Assembly: GCA_023664945.1 (NCBI GenBank) | Contig: JAMPER010000001.1 | Coordinates: 645,652-709,651, forward strand | Source of the DNA: Alistipes senegalensis | GTDB taxonomy: Bacteria > Pseudomonadota > Gammaproteobacteria > Burkholderiales > Burkholderiaceae_D | DNA length: 64,000 nucleotides | Direction of reading: 5' to 3' | Part shown: positions 1-8,727 of the stretch, in pieces | Position numbering within the stretch: position 1 is the first letter of the stretch | Layout of the letters: each line of letters starts with the position of its first letter | The notes under the pieces: generated by a model | What the model saw: only the letters and a program-made list of their open reading frames with translations | The model's database searches: none | Told to the model about the DNA's origin: nothing | Translations under genes and position numbers: made by a program

Positions 1-76
1 GCTGGACGGTTTGCGCGGCCCGGTTAAAGGCTATTTTCAGGTTCTGTTCTGTTTGCGTTCCCTTGATATTTTTCAT
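1..76 (-). CDS. Probable rubrerythrin-family protein, N-terminal fragment cut by window edge
   Basis: Only the first 25 codons are in the window; the gene continues beyond base 1. The reading starts MKNIKGTQTEQNLKIAF, which resembles the usual rubrerythrin opening (M-K-x-L-K-G-T-x-T-x-x-N-L-x-x-A-F). Rubrerythrins are di-iron peroxide-reducing proteins of anaerobes and microaerophiles. After the F the residues (NRAAQTVQ) differ from the common AGESQAR stretch, so this may be a variant subfamily. None of the iron-binding residues can be checked here, so the call rests on the N-terminal match alone. Confidence 0.42.
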   Translation of the reverse strand, partial: MKNIKGTQTEQNLKIAFNRAAQTVQ

Positions 77-165
77 TTTATTTTCCCGGATGTTCGGATG
101 GGCACAGCCTTGAGGGCGGTTTATCAGGCGTTTATTGTAAAACATCCGCCCTAAAAATGCGCAGG

Positions 166-187
166 AAAGCCCGCGCAAGCGGGCTTT
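166..187. terminator. Short GC-rich hairpin, terminator-like
   Basis: A perfect 9-bp stem (aaagcccgc / gcgggcttt) encloses a GCAA tetraloop just downstream of the minus-strand NTF2-fold gene. On the minus strand a short T-run (attttta) follows about nine bases after the stem, so termination would be imperfect. Confidence 0.5.
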
Positions 188-222
188 CGGGACGGCTATG
201 CCGGTTTTCCGGGATAAAAGGA

Positions 223-606
223 TTATTTTTTGATGGTGTCAGAATTCTGGTTGTAGGCTTTTGCCACACATTTCCATTCGCCATTGATGTTGAGCAGGAG
301 GAGGTAATCTGTAAAGTTGATGCGCCCGCCCCAGTTTTCTTCAAGAACCCGGACGACAGCCAGGGTTTCCTCTACAGTAACCACATCAATGCGGGCACGG
401 AAGCCAGGATCGGCACCAACGGTATCCACATTGTCATAGAAGGCCTGTATGGCGCCTTTTTCCAGTTTTCCATCCAGGTAGCCGAACAGGACGGCGTCTT
501 CATGAAAAAGCGTTTTGGCATGGGCGCTGTTTCCTTCGGCAACGCTTTGGACGAATTTCATGGCAGCGGCTTCAACCGCCTGGTAGGTTGCAATATCAGC
601 TCTCAT
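223..606 (-). CDS. NTF2-fold / lumazine-binding-like small protein
   Basis: The protein has 127 residues, the size of single-domain SnoaL/NTF2-like proteins. It has the helix-rich start (AVEAAAMKFVQSVAEGNSAHAKTLFHEDAV), then a beta-rich half ending in GGRINFTDYLLLLNINGEWKCVAK, typical of the nuclear transport factor 2-like family (putative lumazine-binding). The start MRADIATYQ is chosen because a strong ribosome site (aggagg, read on the minus strand at 611-616) precedes it; a longer frame upstream lacks one. There is no signal peptide, so it is probably cytoplasmic. The substrate is unknown; members of this fold are isomerases, hydrolases or binding proteins. The AraC-type regulator upstream on the same strand, about 110 bp away, might control it. 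Confidence 0.7.
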   Translation of the reverse strand: MRADIATYQAVEAAAMKFVQSVAEGNSAHAKTLFHEDAVLFGYLDGKLEKGAIQAFYDNVDTVGADPGFRARIDVVTVEETLAVVRVLEENWGGRINFTDYLLLLNINGEWKCVAKAYNQNSDTIKK

Positions 607-715
607 TTTTCCTCCTGAAGATGAAAAGATAAACTGCCTGTGCAGCATAAACGGTAGCCACAGCATAGCAGGGCGTACTTTTCCCTGCTTTCCGGACGGG
701 GCCATCCTTTTTGCT

Positions 716-1597
716 TTAATCGTCCAGGCTGTTTTTTGCCTTGAGGATGGCGGAGGGGGGAAGGCCGTGGCGTTCCTTGAATAGGCGGGAAAAATGCGCC
801 GGATTCCTGAATCCGAGCGCATAACAGACATCGGAGACAGATAAAGCGGTGTATCGCAGCATTTCGAGGGCTTTTTCAAGGCGGCGTTCCCGTATCCATG
901 CGGCGGGCGGCTGGTTGTAGGCATGCCGGAAATCGCGCTTGAAACTGGAAAGACTGCGGCCCGAGAGGGAGGCCAGTTCGGATATGGTGACGGGCGAGGC
1001 GTAATGCTGTTCCACAATTTGCCGGATATCCATGCGGGCAGGCTGTCTCAGTTGCAGGATACGGCGGAAAAGGGCAGGGTTGCATTCGGAAATGTCATAG
1101 AGCATTTCCATGATTTTCAGTTTCAGCAGGCCCGGATTGACGGCATCCGGATTGTTGAAGTAGGGTTTTAAAGAAGCAGAGAAGGCGACCAGGCAATGGC
1201 TCATGGCGTTGGCTTCAAGGGCTGTTTCTTCTTCCTTTGCCACGGGGACAGAGATAGGCCGCATAGTGAGAAAGGTTTTCAGCAGGGCGTCATTCAGAAA
1301 GAAACGGAGGCTGTTGAAGATACCGTCTGCGTTGCCGGTTTTCCTGATATGGATGGCAGTGGCTTTTTCCAGCAGCACCATTTCGTTTTGATGTACGGTA
1401 ATGCTTTGTTTTCCGTAGGTCAGGCGGGCGCTTCCTTCCAGTACCATCATCAGTGTGTGGCGCTCAGGGAACAAAATACCGTTTTCTTCCCCGGCAAGGT
1501 GACGGGATGATTCAATGACGGAAATCCCGTCAAGCAGGAGTGAGGAGGTAATGCCGTTGTTTGCCTGGGCTGCCGGGGTATTCAGAGGTTGTTTCAT
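716..1597 (-). CDS. AraC/XylS-family transcriptional regulator
   Basis: About 293 residues. The N-terminal part (roughly 30-130) has the beta-rich cupin-like pattern of ExsA-type AraC regulators (HTLMMVLEGSARLTYGKQ ... NEMVLLEKA). The C-terminal 100 residues carry both helix-turn-helix motifs: TISELASLSGRSLSSFKRDFR and the second with the family hallmark ALGFRNPAHFSRLFKERHG. The first residue is uncertain: a start at 1636 would add 13 residues (MLFSAAKSLTGRA), but neither start has a well-placed ribosome site. The domain order suggests a one-component regulator whose N-terminus senses a small molecule or partner protein. The target is not evident; the nearest gene is the NTF2-fold protein downstream. 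Confidence 0.85.
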   Translation of the reverse strand: MKQPLNTPAAQANNGITSSLLLDGISVIESSRHLAGEENGILFPERHTLMMVLEGSARLTYGKQSITVHQNEMVLLEKATAIHIRKTGNADGIFNSLRFFLNDALLKTFLTMRPISVPVAKEEETALEANAMSHCLVAFSASLKPYFNNPDAVNPGLLKLKIMEMLYDISECNPALFRRILQLRQPARMDIRQIVEQHYASPVTISELASLSGRSLSSFKRDFRHAYNQPPAAWIRERRLEKALEMLRYTALSVSDVCYALGFRNPAHFSRLFKERHGLPPSAILKAKNSLDD

Positions 1598-1694
1598 TGC
1601 GCGGCCGGTTAGTGACTTCGCGGCAGAGAATAACATCCCTTGCGTTTGACGGCTTGCCCGTTTGGTTCAAAGATGTTTCCTGTCAGGCCCTCTC

Positions 1695-1732
1695 GCAGGT
1701 ATTTCACCGGGGTATCGCAGCCCGATACCTGC
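1695..1732. repeat. Nested inverted repeat downstream of rho
   Basis: Outer arms gcaggtat / atacctgc (1695-1702, 1725-1732) overlap an inner hairpin ggtatcg / cgatacc (1711-1717, 1723-1729). It sits between the stop codon of rho and the AraC gene start region. No T-run follows on either strand, so it is not a classical intrinsic terminator; the two pairings are mutually exclusive. Confidence 0.4.
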
Positions 1733-1758
1733 AAGAAGGCCAGGATGCTGCGCACCAA

Positions 1759-3021
1759 TCAGCCGCCGCGGCGCATCATATCAAAAAAGTCCGCGTTGGT
1801 CTTGGTTGCGCGCATTTTGTCGAGGATGAATTCCATTGCCTCAATTTCATCCATATCGTACAGCAGTTTGCGGAGAATCCAGACTTTCTGGAGGATGTCC
1901 GGCTTGATGAGCAGTTCTTCACGGCGGGTGCCGGATTTGTTCAGGTTAATGGAAGGATAGACCCGTTTTTCGGCAAGACGCCTTTCCAGGTGGACTTCCA
2001 TGTTGCCGGTGCCTTTGAATTCTTCGTAGATGACATCATCCATGCGGCTGCCGGTTTCAACCAGCGCGGTGGCGATGATGGTCAGGGATCCGCCTTCTTC
2101 AATGTTGCGTGCCGCACCGAAAAAGCGTTTGGGCCGCTGGAGGGCGTTGGCATCCACACCGCCGGTCAGTACTTTGCCGGAGGCCGGGGCGACTGTATTG
2201 TAGGCACGTGCCAGGCGGGTGATTGAATCCAGCAGGATGACAACATCCTTTTTCATTTCAACCAGCCGTTTGGCTTTTTCCAGCACCATTTCCGCAACCT
2301 GGACATGGCGTGTTGCCGGTTCATCAAAGGTGGAGGCGACAACTTCGCCGCGGACCGACCGCTGCATTTCCGTCACTTCTTCGGGACGTTCGTCAATCAG
2401 CAGAACGAAGAGAACGACTTCGGGATGGTTATCGGTAATGGCATGGGCCATGTGCTGGAGCATGACGGTTTTGCCGGATTTGGGAGAGGCTACCAAAAGT
2501 CCGCGCTGCCCTTTCCCGATGGGGGCGATCATGTCGATGATGCGCCCGGTAATGTTTTCATTGGCATTCATTTCCCTTTCAAGGCGCAGCGGCTCATCCG
2601 GGTGCAGGGGTGTCAGGTTCTCGAAAAGGATTTTGTTTTTGGAGGCTTTGGGCGGCGCGCCGTTGATGGTATCGACTTTGACAAGGGCAAAATAGCGTTC
2701 GCCGTCTTTCGGTGTTCTGACTTCGCCTTCAATGGAATCGCCGGTATGCAGGTTGAAACGGCGTATCTGGGAAGGGGAAATGTAGATGTCGTCGGTAGAG
2801 GCCATGTAGCTGGCGTCCGGCGAACGGAGAAAGCCAAAGCCGTCCGGCAGGACTTCCAGTGCGCCGTCTCCATAAACCTGTTCGCCGGCTTTGGCCCGCT
2901 TTTTCATAATGGCAAACATCAGTTCCTGTTTGCGCATCCGGGCTGCGTTGTCAATATCAAGGCTGCTTGCCATTTCCATCAACTGGGAAACGTGCAGGGA
3001 CTTCAATTCAGATAAATGCAT
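1759..3021 (-). CDS. rho: Transcription termination factor Rho
   Basis: 420 residues, essentially the standard length (E. coli 419). Domains in order: N-terminal helical Rho domain (1-47), RNA-binding cold-shock-like domain (about 50-125, with [13 protein letters not shown]), and RecA-type ATPase domain. Walker A is SPKSGKT at about 179-185 and Walker B is [16 protein letters not shown] around 260-275. The hexameric RNA helicase ends transcription at unstructured C-rich RNA. The gene follows trxA on the same strand with a 129-bp gap, the arrangement seen in many proteobacteria. The gap contains two small hairpins (3121-3141 and 3109-3119) that could form part of an attenuating leader, since rho is autoregulated in E. 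coli; that role is inferred. Confidence 0.97.
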   Translation of the reverse strand: MHLSELKSLHVSQLMEMASSLDIDNAARMRKQELMFAIMKKRAKAGEQVYGDGALEVLPDGFGFLRSPDASYMASTDDIYISPSQIRRFNLHTGDSIEGEVRTPKDGERYFALVKVDTINGAPPKASKNKILFENLTPLHPDEPLRLEREMNANENITGRIIDMIAPIGKGQRGLLVASPKSGKTVMLQHMAHAITDNHPEVVLFVLLIDERPEEVTEMQRSVRGEVVASTFDEPATRHVQVAEMVLEKAKRLVEMKKDVVILLDSITRLARAYNTVAPASGKVLTGGVDANALQRPKRFFGAARNIEEGGSLTIIATALVETGSRMDDVIYEEFKGTGNMEVHLERRLAEKRVYPSINLNKSGTRREELLIKPDILQKVWILRKLLYDMDEIEAMEFILDKMRATKTNADFFDMMRRGG

Positions 3022-3150
3022 AGTTTTGTCGGTATCAAACTGTTACCAGGGTAGGGTAAAAAATCAATCGGATTGGTGTTGCAGACGTGCCGGAAGCGGC
3101 TTGAGGAAGCCCGAAGGGCGCGGCGGCAGAGGTTGCCGCCGGCTTGCCTA

Positions 3151-3477
3151 CTACAGATTGCTGTCAATAAACTGTTTCAGTTGTCCTTTGCCAAGTGCGC
3201 CAACCTGCTGGGCGACGATTTGTCCGTTTTTGAAAAGGATCATGGTCGGGATGCCGCGAATGCCGAACTGTGCAGGTATGGACTGGTTGCTGTCCACATC
3301 TATTTTGGCTATGGTGAGCTTTTCGCTGTATTCGGCGGCAATTTCGTCAAGAATGGGGGCAACCATCTTGCACGGGCCGCACCAGGCGGCCCAGAAATCG
3401 ACCAAGACAGGTTTTTCCGCTTTGAGTACGTCTTTCTCAAAGGCGGCATCGCTGGTATTGATGGTGTGGTTTGTCAT
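3151..3477 (-). CDS. trxA: Thioredoxin 1
   Basis: 108 residues, the normal size. The redox site WCGPC lies at 32-36 inside the classical [14 protein letters not shown] context, and the cis-proline loop is RGIPTM (P78). It reduces protein disulfides in the cytoplasm, using thioredoxin reductase and NADPH. The start [10 protein letters not shown] is preferred because aggat is correctly spaced upstream and it gives the family length; the frame is open for another 59 codons upstream but those residues look non-coding. It lies just upstream of rho on the same strand, a conserved pairing. Confidence 0.96.
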   Translation of the reverse strand: MTNHTINTSDAAFEKDVLKAEKPVLVDFWAAWCGPCKMVAPILDEIAAEYSEKLTIAKIDVDSNQSIPAQFGIRGIPTMILFKNGQIVAQQVGALGKGQLKQFIDSNL

Positions 3478-3806
3478 GATTATCCTGGAACAAGAAGAAA
3501 ACAGGCCGAAACAGAAAGTATCGGCTGGCGTTTTTACTGTCGGGGAACCCGCATGCCTGCTATTGCCTGTCATGCGGCCATGCTCGGTTACCCGGATGAT
3601 ACTCTGATTTTGCCCAAAAATATACGGCAGGCGGGAAGCAATCAGGCAAAACACGAAAAAAATGTTGCAAATACCGCATACCGTTGTCCATTATGGCTGT
3701 TTTTTATCATGATGCCATGAGGCGGCGCAAAGGCTTGCCTTGCGGCTGATGCCAAGACAGGGCAGCCAGACAGACAGGGCAAAGCGGAACGTTTATGTTA
3801 TAGCGG
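3478..3806. other. Intergenic region between trxA and the efflux outer-membrane factor gene
   Basis: 329 bases without a credible gene. It should hold the trxA promoter (minus strand) and the downstream end of the pump operon. A TATCAT-like box is present on the minus strand near 3596, without a convincing -35 box. An imperfect stem (cgcaaagg / ccttgcg) lies near 3727-3742 just beyond the end of the pump operon. Confidence 0.5.
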
Positions 3807-5426
3807 CTAATGGGCTGCCGGGGCTGCTTCCTGTGCCGGGGCGGCTTCCTGTAGCGGAGCTTCTTCCTGTACCGGGGCTTCTTCCTGTACCGGGGCTTCT
3901 TCCTGTACCGGGGCGGCTTCCTGTACCGGGGCGGCTTCCTGTACCGGGGCTGCCGGAGGGAGCGGGGCTGCCGGAGGGAGCGGGCCGGGTTGTGCGCCGG
4001 TTGCCGGGGCGGAAACGGTGGCTTGCCGGAGGCCGCCGCCCAGTGAACGATACAGGTCGATGGTATTCAGGAGACGGTCCAGGCGGGCCTGGACGAGCGT
4101 TTGTTGTGCGGCAAAGTGCTGCCGTTCGGCATCCAGCACTTCCAGCGAGCTGGCAATGCCGTTGTCATAGCGTGCGCGGGAAAGCTGCAACCGCTCTGTT
4201 TCGGCAGCCAGGACGGCTGCCTGGGCAGTGACCTGTTCGTTGAAAAGGCCGCGGGCAATGAGGGCATCCGCTACTTCCCGAAAGGCGGTCTGGATGGTTT
4301 TTTCATATTCGGCAACGGCAATGTTCTTGCGGGCTTCGGCCAGATCCAGGTTGGCGATGTTGCGTCCGGCATCAAAAATGGGCAACAGCAGCTGCGGGGT
4401 AAAGCTCCATGAACTTGAACCGGCATCAAAGAGGCCGGACAAGGTATTGCTGGCGGTGCCGCCAAAAACGGTCAGGGTGATGCGCGGGAAGAAGGCCGCG
4501 CGTGCCGCGCCGATGTTGGCGTTGGCCGATCTCAGCAGGTTTTCCTGCCGGCGGATGTCCGGCCGGTTGGCCAGCAGGTCGGATGGCAGGCCGGCAGGAA
4601 TATCCATGAGGATGTCTTCATCGGAGAAATCTTTTTGCGGCGGCAGATTTTCAATGGCCTTGCCGCCTGCCAGCACGGTTAACGCGTTTTCCATTTGGGC
4701 GCGCTGGCGCTCCAGGGTAACGACAGAAACGCGCGCATTGTGCATGAGGGTTTCATATTGCCGCAATTCCAGTGCGGAGGAAGCGCCGACTTCATAACGT
4801 TTTTGGGTTAGTTCATAGGTGCTTTTGTAGGCTTCGTAGGATTGCTGCGCCAGGTCGCGCTGCCTGGCCAGTGCACGCTCGGACAGATAGGTTTTGCAGA
4901 CTTCCGATACCAGGCTGATATGGGCGCTGCGCTGCGCTTCTTCTGTGGAGAAATATTGGTAAAGCGCAGCATCGGACAGGCTTTTTACCCGTCCGAAGAA
5001 GTCAATTTCAAAGGCAGCCAGCCCAAGGCCGACCTGGTAGTTGCCAACCATGCGGTGGTCCGGTGTCCCGGCAATGGAGCCGGGCGTTTTTGCGCGCTGG
5101 GCCTGTCCTTCGGCGTTGATGTTGGGCAGGCGTTCCGACCACTGGATGTCGTACAGGGCGCGCGCTTCTTCAATGCGCAGGGTTGCTACCCGCAAATCGC
5201 GGTTGTTTTCGATGGCGGCGGCAATCAGAACCTGGAGGCGGGGATCCCGCACAAATTCTGCCCAGCCGATTTCGGGAGCGGGGACCGCGCCTTCTTCTGT
5301 CTGGATATGTTCCGGCCAGGCGCTTTCTACCGGCGCATCGGGGCGTTCATAGGTTGGCGCCATGCTGCACGCGGTCAGGATGCCTGCCGCTGCCAGGAGG
5401 ATGGCGCATTTGCTTGGCCTTGTCAT
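3807..5426 (-). CDS. RND efflux outer-membrane factor (NodT/OprM family lipoprotein)
   Basis: 539 residues. A lipoprotein signal ends LTAC with the acylated cysteine at residue 20, then MAPTYERPDAPV, typical of OprM/TtgC/AdeK-like outer-membrane channels. Two outer-membrane-efflux repeats follow, with the usual GLFDAGSSSWSFTPQLLLPIFDAGR block in the second. It forms the trimeric exit duct of the tripartite pump. Its start overlaps the stop of the transporter gene by 4 bp (ATGA), so translation is coupled. The C-terminus is unusual: after ATVSAPATGAQPG it carries nine six-residue repeats (PLPPAA x2, then PVQEAA/PVQEEA/PLQEAA/PAQEAA), encoded by exact 18-bp units. The family normally ends near residue 480. 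Confidence 0.93.
   Translation of the reverse strand: MTRPSKCAILLAAAGILTACSMAPTYERPDAPVESAWPEHIQTEEGAVPAPEIGWAEFVRDPRLQVLIAAAIENNRDLRVATLRIEEARALYDIQWSERLPNINAEGQAQRAKTPGSIAGTPDHRMVGNYQVGLGLAAFEIDFFGRVKSLSDAALYQYFSTEEAQRSAHISLVSEVCKTYLSERALARQRDLAQQSYEAYKSTYELTQKRYEVGASSALELRQYETLMHNARVSVVTLERQRAQMENALTVLAGGKAIENLPPQKDFSDEDILMDIPAGLPSDLLANRPDIRRQENLLRSANANIGAARAAFFPRITLTVFGGTASNTLSGLFDAGSSSWSFTPQLLLPIFDAGRNIANLDLAEARKNIAVAEYEKTIQTAFREVADALIARGLFNEQVTAQAAVLAAETERLQLSRARYDNGIASSLEVLDAERQHFAAQQTLVQARLDRLLNTIDLYRSLGGGLRQATVSAPATGAQPGPLPPAAPLPPAAPVQEAAPVQEAAPVQEEAPVQEEAPVQEEAPLQEAAPAQEAAPAAH
3823..3984. repeat. 18-bp tandem repeat array, nine units, in the outer-membrane factor gene
   Basis: Seven units of the type gcttcttcctgtaccggg (variants gcggcttcctgtaccggg and others) from 3823 to 3948 are followed by two identical units gctgccggagggagcggg at 3949-3984. 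All have 18-bp period, so copy-number change would add or remove six residues without a frameshift. They encode the Pro/Glu/Ala-rich tail. Confidence 0.93.
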
Positions 5427-8400
5427 ATCGGGTCTCCCTTGTCTTTCTTCTCAGGGTCGCTGTTTTCAGGAGGCGTATGTTGCGTTTCCTGAAGCGGGGG
5501 TTCTGTTTCCTTTTCCTTTACGGCGGCATCCTGTCCCATGCCGGCCGGCAGTTCCCAGGGCTGCCGGCGCACGTCTTTTGAGCCTTCCTGGGTATGGTTG
5601 CCAGCGTAGATTTTACGTTGCCGTTCGCTTCCCGAGAAGATGCTTCGTACAACCAGGAAGAAAATGGGCACCAGATATACCGCCAGGACGGTTGCCGTTA
5701 TCATGCCGCATAGTACGCCGGTTCCGATGGCCTGCTGGGTTTTTGACCCGGCACCATGCGCAATGGCAAGCGGGACAACACCGAGGATAAAGGCCATGGA
5801 AGTCATGATAATGGGGCGGAAGCGAAGCCGGCAGGCTTCCAGAATAGACCGTACCAGACTTTTTCCCTGAGCTTGCAGATCTTTCGCAAATTCAACGATC
5901 AGGATGGCGTTTTTGGCGGAAAGGCCGATGGTGGCAATCAGGCCGACTTTGAAAAAGACATCGTTCGGCATGCCCCTCAGGGTGACGCCGATTAAGGCGC
6001 CGATGACACCGAGTGGCACAACCAGCATGACGGACAGCGGGATGGTGGTGCTTTCGTACAAGGCGGCCAGGCAAAGGAAGACGGCCAGAAGGGAAAGGGC
6101 AAACAGCATGGGCGCCTGGTTGCCGGAGGTTTTTTCTTCCAGCGACTGGCCAGTCCATTCAAAACCGAAGCCTTTGGGGAGCTGCCGGGTCAGTTTTTCC
6201 ATTTCGGCCATGGCTTCGCCAGAACTCATGCCCTCTGCCGGTTCGCCTTCAATCCGGACGGCCGGGTAGCCGTTGTAACGGATCAGCTGTACCGGGCCGC
6301 GGGTCCACTCGCTGGTGGAAAAAGCGGAAAATGGTACCATGGTTCCCGCCCGGTTTTTGACGAAGATTTTGTTGATGTCTTCAGGCTTGCCGCGTTTATC
6401 GGCATCAAGCTGGACGATGACGCGCTGCTGCCTGCCGAAACTTTCAAAATCGTTGACGTAGTCTGAGCCGAGCGCAACGGAAAGGGCGGTTCTGATTTCG
6501 GCAAAGGTCACGCCCAGCGCGTGTGCTTTTTCCCGGTCGATATCCAGTTTAAGCTGCGCTGTATTTTCCATGGCAATGGCGCGGACATTTTTCAGTACTT
6601 TGCTTTGTCTCGCCATGGACAGAAGCTGGTCTCTCCCCCGGATGAGGGCTTCGTTGCCCAGGCCGCCGCGGTCCTGGAGGCGGAAAGCAAAGCCGGAAGA
6701 GTTGCCCAGTTCGCGGATGGGCGGCGGATTGCTTGCGAAAGCAACAGCATCCCTGAACTGGGCAAAGCGGGCGTAGGCACGCTGGATGATGGCCTGCACG
6801 GCATTTTCGCTGTCCCGTTCATCCCAGTCCTTGAGGGTGATGAAGCCCAGGCCGCTGTTTTGGCCTTTCCCCAGGTGGCTAAAGCCTGTGACCAGGATGG
6901 AATGGTCGATGCCGGGTTCGGTAAGGAAATGGTCCTGGATTTCCTTGAGTACCTCATTTGTGCGGGAGGTGGTAGCGCCGGCCGGCAGCTGGAGATTGAC
7001 GTAGAAATAACCCTGGTCTTCGTCCGGCAGGAAGGAGGTGGGCAGTTTCCAGTACATCCAGCCGCAGCACAGGCAGATGGCCAGATAAATAAACATGTAG
7101 CGGCCTGCCCTGCCGAACATTTTGGCGACCTGTTGTTCGTAAGACAGGGTGATGCTGTGAAATTTGCGGTTGAACCAGCCAAGAGGCCCTTTGCTGTTTT
7201 CATGGTGCCCGGCTTCAACCGGTTTGAGGATGGTGGCACACAGTGCCGGGGTGAGCGACAGGGCTAAAAAAGCGGAAAAGGCGATGGAGGAGATCATCGA
7301 GAGGGAGAACTGCATGTAGATTTTGCCAACTGCGCCGCCAAAGAAGGCCATCGGTACGAATACAGCCATCAGAACCAGCGTGATGCCGACGATGGCTCCC
7401 TGGATCTGGCCCATGGCCTTGAAGGTGGCGTCACGCGGGGAGAGGCCTTCTTCCGACATGATACGTTCGACGTTTTCCACAACCACAATCGCGTCATCAA
7501 TGAGGATGCCGATGGCCAGCACCATGCCGAACATGGTGAGCATGTTGATGGAAAAACCCAGTGCTTTCATGACGGCAAAGGTGCCTAAAAGCGCAATGGG
7601 CACAACGATAGTGGGGATAATGGTGTAACGGAGGTTTTGCAGGAAGAGGTACATGACGATGAAGACCAGGAAGACGCCTTCAAACAGGGTTTTGACCACT
7701 TCCAGGATAGCGAATTTGACAAAGCGGGAGGTGTCGTTCTGGATGCTGTACTCTACCCCTGCCGGAAAATATTCGTAGAGTTCGGCCATTTTGTCCCGGA
7801 TGGCCTGCATGGTGGCGATGCTGTTGGCGTCTGCCGTTGGCATGACGGCGAAGCCGCTCATGGGGGTGCCATCCAGGTTGGCGACCTGGTCGTATTGTTT
7901 TGCGCCGAGTTCGACGCGGCCGATATCTTTTATGCGCACGGTTGAGCCGTCCGGATTTGCGCGCAGGATGATGTTTTCAAATTCTTCCGGGGTCTGGAGT
8001 TGCCCCCGTACGGTAATGTTGGCGTAGATGGGTTCTTTGCCGGTGTTCGGTAATCCGGCAATCTGCCCGGAAGGAATCACGGCGTTTTGCGCTTCGATAG
8101 CGAGGCTGACATCTTCAGGTGTCAGGTTGAACCCGGTCAGTTTGACCGGGTCCAGCCAGATGCGCATGGCTTTTTCCGAGCCGAAGATGTTGACGTCGCC
8201 CACACCGGGAATGCGCTTGATGTCGTTGATGATGTTGCGGGCGGCAAAGTCGCCCAGCTCATGCTGGGAGAGGCGGCCGTCTTTGGAAAGGAGTGCAATG
8301 GATGCAAGGAAGTTGCTTCGTGCCTTGTTGGTATTGACGCCCTGTTGCAAAACGGCTTGCGGCAGGCGGGATTCCACCCGCTTGATCCGGTTCTGGACGT

Positions 8401-8716
8401 CGGCGGCCGCCAGGTCCACGTTTGTGTCGTTGGTAAAGGAAAGCGTAATTTTGAGTTCACCTGTGCTCTGGCTTTCGGATTCCATGTACATCAGGCCGGT
8501 AGTGCCGTTCATTTCTTCTTCGATGAGCTGGGTCACGCTGTCTTCCAGTACCTTGGCTGTTGCACCCGGATAGGTTGTCGAGATGGTAATTTGCGGCGGG
8601 GCAACGTTGGGGTATTGGGAAACCGGCAGGTTTAGGATGGACAAAACGCCGCCCAGGATGATAAAGATGGCGACTACCCAGGCGAAAACGGGACGATCAA
8701 TAAAAAACCGGGCCAT
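5423..8716 (-). CDS. RND multidrug transporter, AcrB/HAE1 family
   Basis: 1097 residues; AcrB has 1049. It starts MARFFIDRPVFAWVVAIFI, the hallmark opening of hydrophobe/amphiphile efflux pumps. The proton-relay aspartates are present as D407-D408 in GILIDDAIVVVENVERIM within TM4. The two pseudo-repeats each have a large periplasmic loop and a six-helix bundle, ending near VRSIFSG. This trimeric inner-membrane antiporter captures drugs from the periplasm and outer leaflet and pumps them into the outer-membrane channel. It is translated between the adaptor gene (11-bp gap) and the channel gene (4-bp overlap). A hydrophilic tail of about 65 residues, rich in E, P and Q, extends into the cytoplasm beyond the usual end. 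The drug range cannot be read from the sequence. Confidence 0.96.
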   Translation of the reverse strand: MARFFIDRPVFAWVVAIFIILGGVLSILNLPVSQYPNVAPPQITISTTYPGATAKVLEDSVTQLIEEEMNGTTGLMYMESESQSTGELKITLSFTNDTNVDLAAADVQNRIKRVESRLPQAVLQQGVNTNKARSNFLASIALLSKDGRLSQHELGDFAARNIINDIKRIPGVGDVNIFGSEKAMRIWLDPVKLTGFNLTPEDVSLAIEAQNAVIPSGQIAGLPNTGKEPIYANITVRGQLQTPEEFENIILRANPDGSTVRIKDIGRVELGAKQYDQVANLDGTPMSGFAVMPTADANSIATMQAIRDKMAELYEYFPAGVEYSIQNDTSRFVKFAILEVVKTLFEGVFLVFIVMYLFLQNLRYTIIPTIVVPIALLGTFAVMKALGFSINMLTMFGMVLAIGILIDDAIVVVENVERIMSEEGLSPRDATFKAMGQIQGAIVGITLVLMAVFVPMAFFGGAVGKIYMQFSLSMISSIAFSAFLALSLTPALCATILKPVEAGHHENSKGPLGWFNRKFHSITLSYEQQVAKMFGRAGRYMFIYLAICLCCGWMYWKLPTSFLPDEDQGYFYVNLQLPAGATTSRTNEVLKEIQDHFLTEPGIDHSILVTGFSHLGKGQNSGLGFITLKDWDERDSENAVQAIIQRAYARFAQFRDAVAFASNPPPIRELGNSSGFAFRLQDRGGLGNEALIRGRDQLLSMARQSKVLKNVRAIAMENTAQLKLDIDREKAHALGVTFAEIRTALSVALGSDYVNDFESFGRQQRVIVQLDADKRGKPEDINKIFVKNRAGTMVPFSAFSTSEWTRGPVQLIRYNGYPAVRIEGEPAEGMSSGEAMAEMEKLTRQLPKGFGFEWTGQSLEEKTSGNQAPMLFALSLLAVFLCLAALYESTTIPLSVMLVVPLGVIGALIGVTLRGMPNDVFFKVGLIATIGLSAKNAILIVEFAKDLQAQGKSLVRSILEACRLRFRPIIMTSMAFILGVVPLAIAHGAGSKTQQAIGTGVLCGMITATVLAVYLVPIFFLVVRSIFSGSERQRKIYAGNHTQEGSKDVRRQPWELPAGMGQDAAVKEKETEPPLQETQHTPPENSDPEKKDKGDPI

Positions 8717-8727
8717 GCCAATACTCC

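Noticed and set aside
3478..3654. 59-residue N-terminal extension of TrxA
   Set aside because: It has no similarity to thioredoxin, and a good ribosome site and family length support the start at 3477.
3823..3984. Regular short repeats resembling a CRISPR array
   Set aside because: Units are contiguous with no spacers and lie in frame in the efflux channel gene; they encode a six-residue protein repeat.
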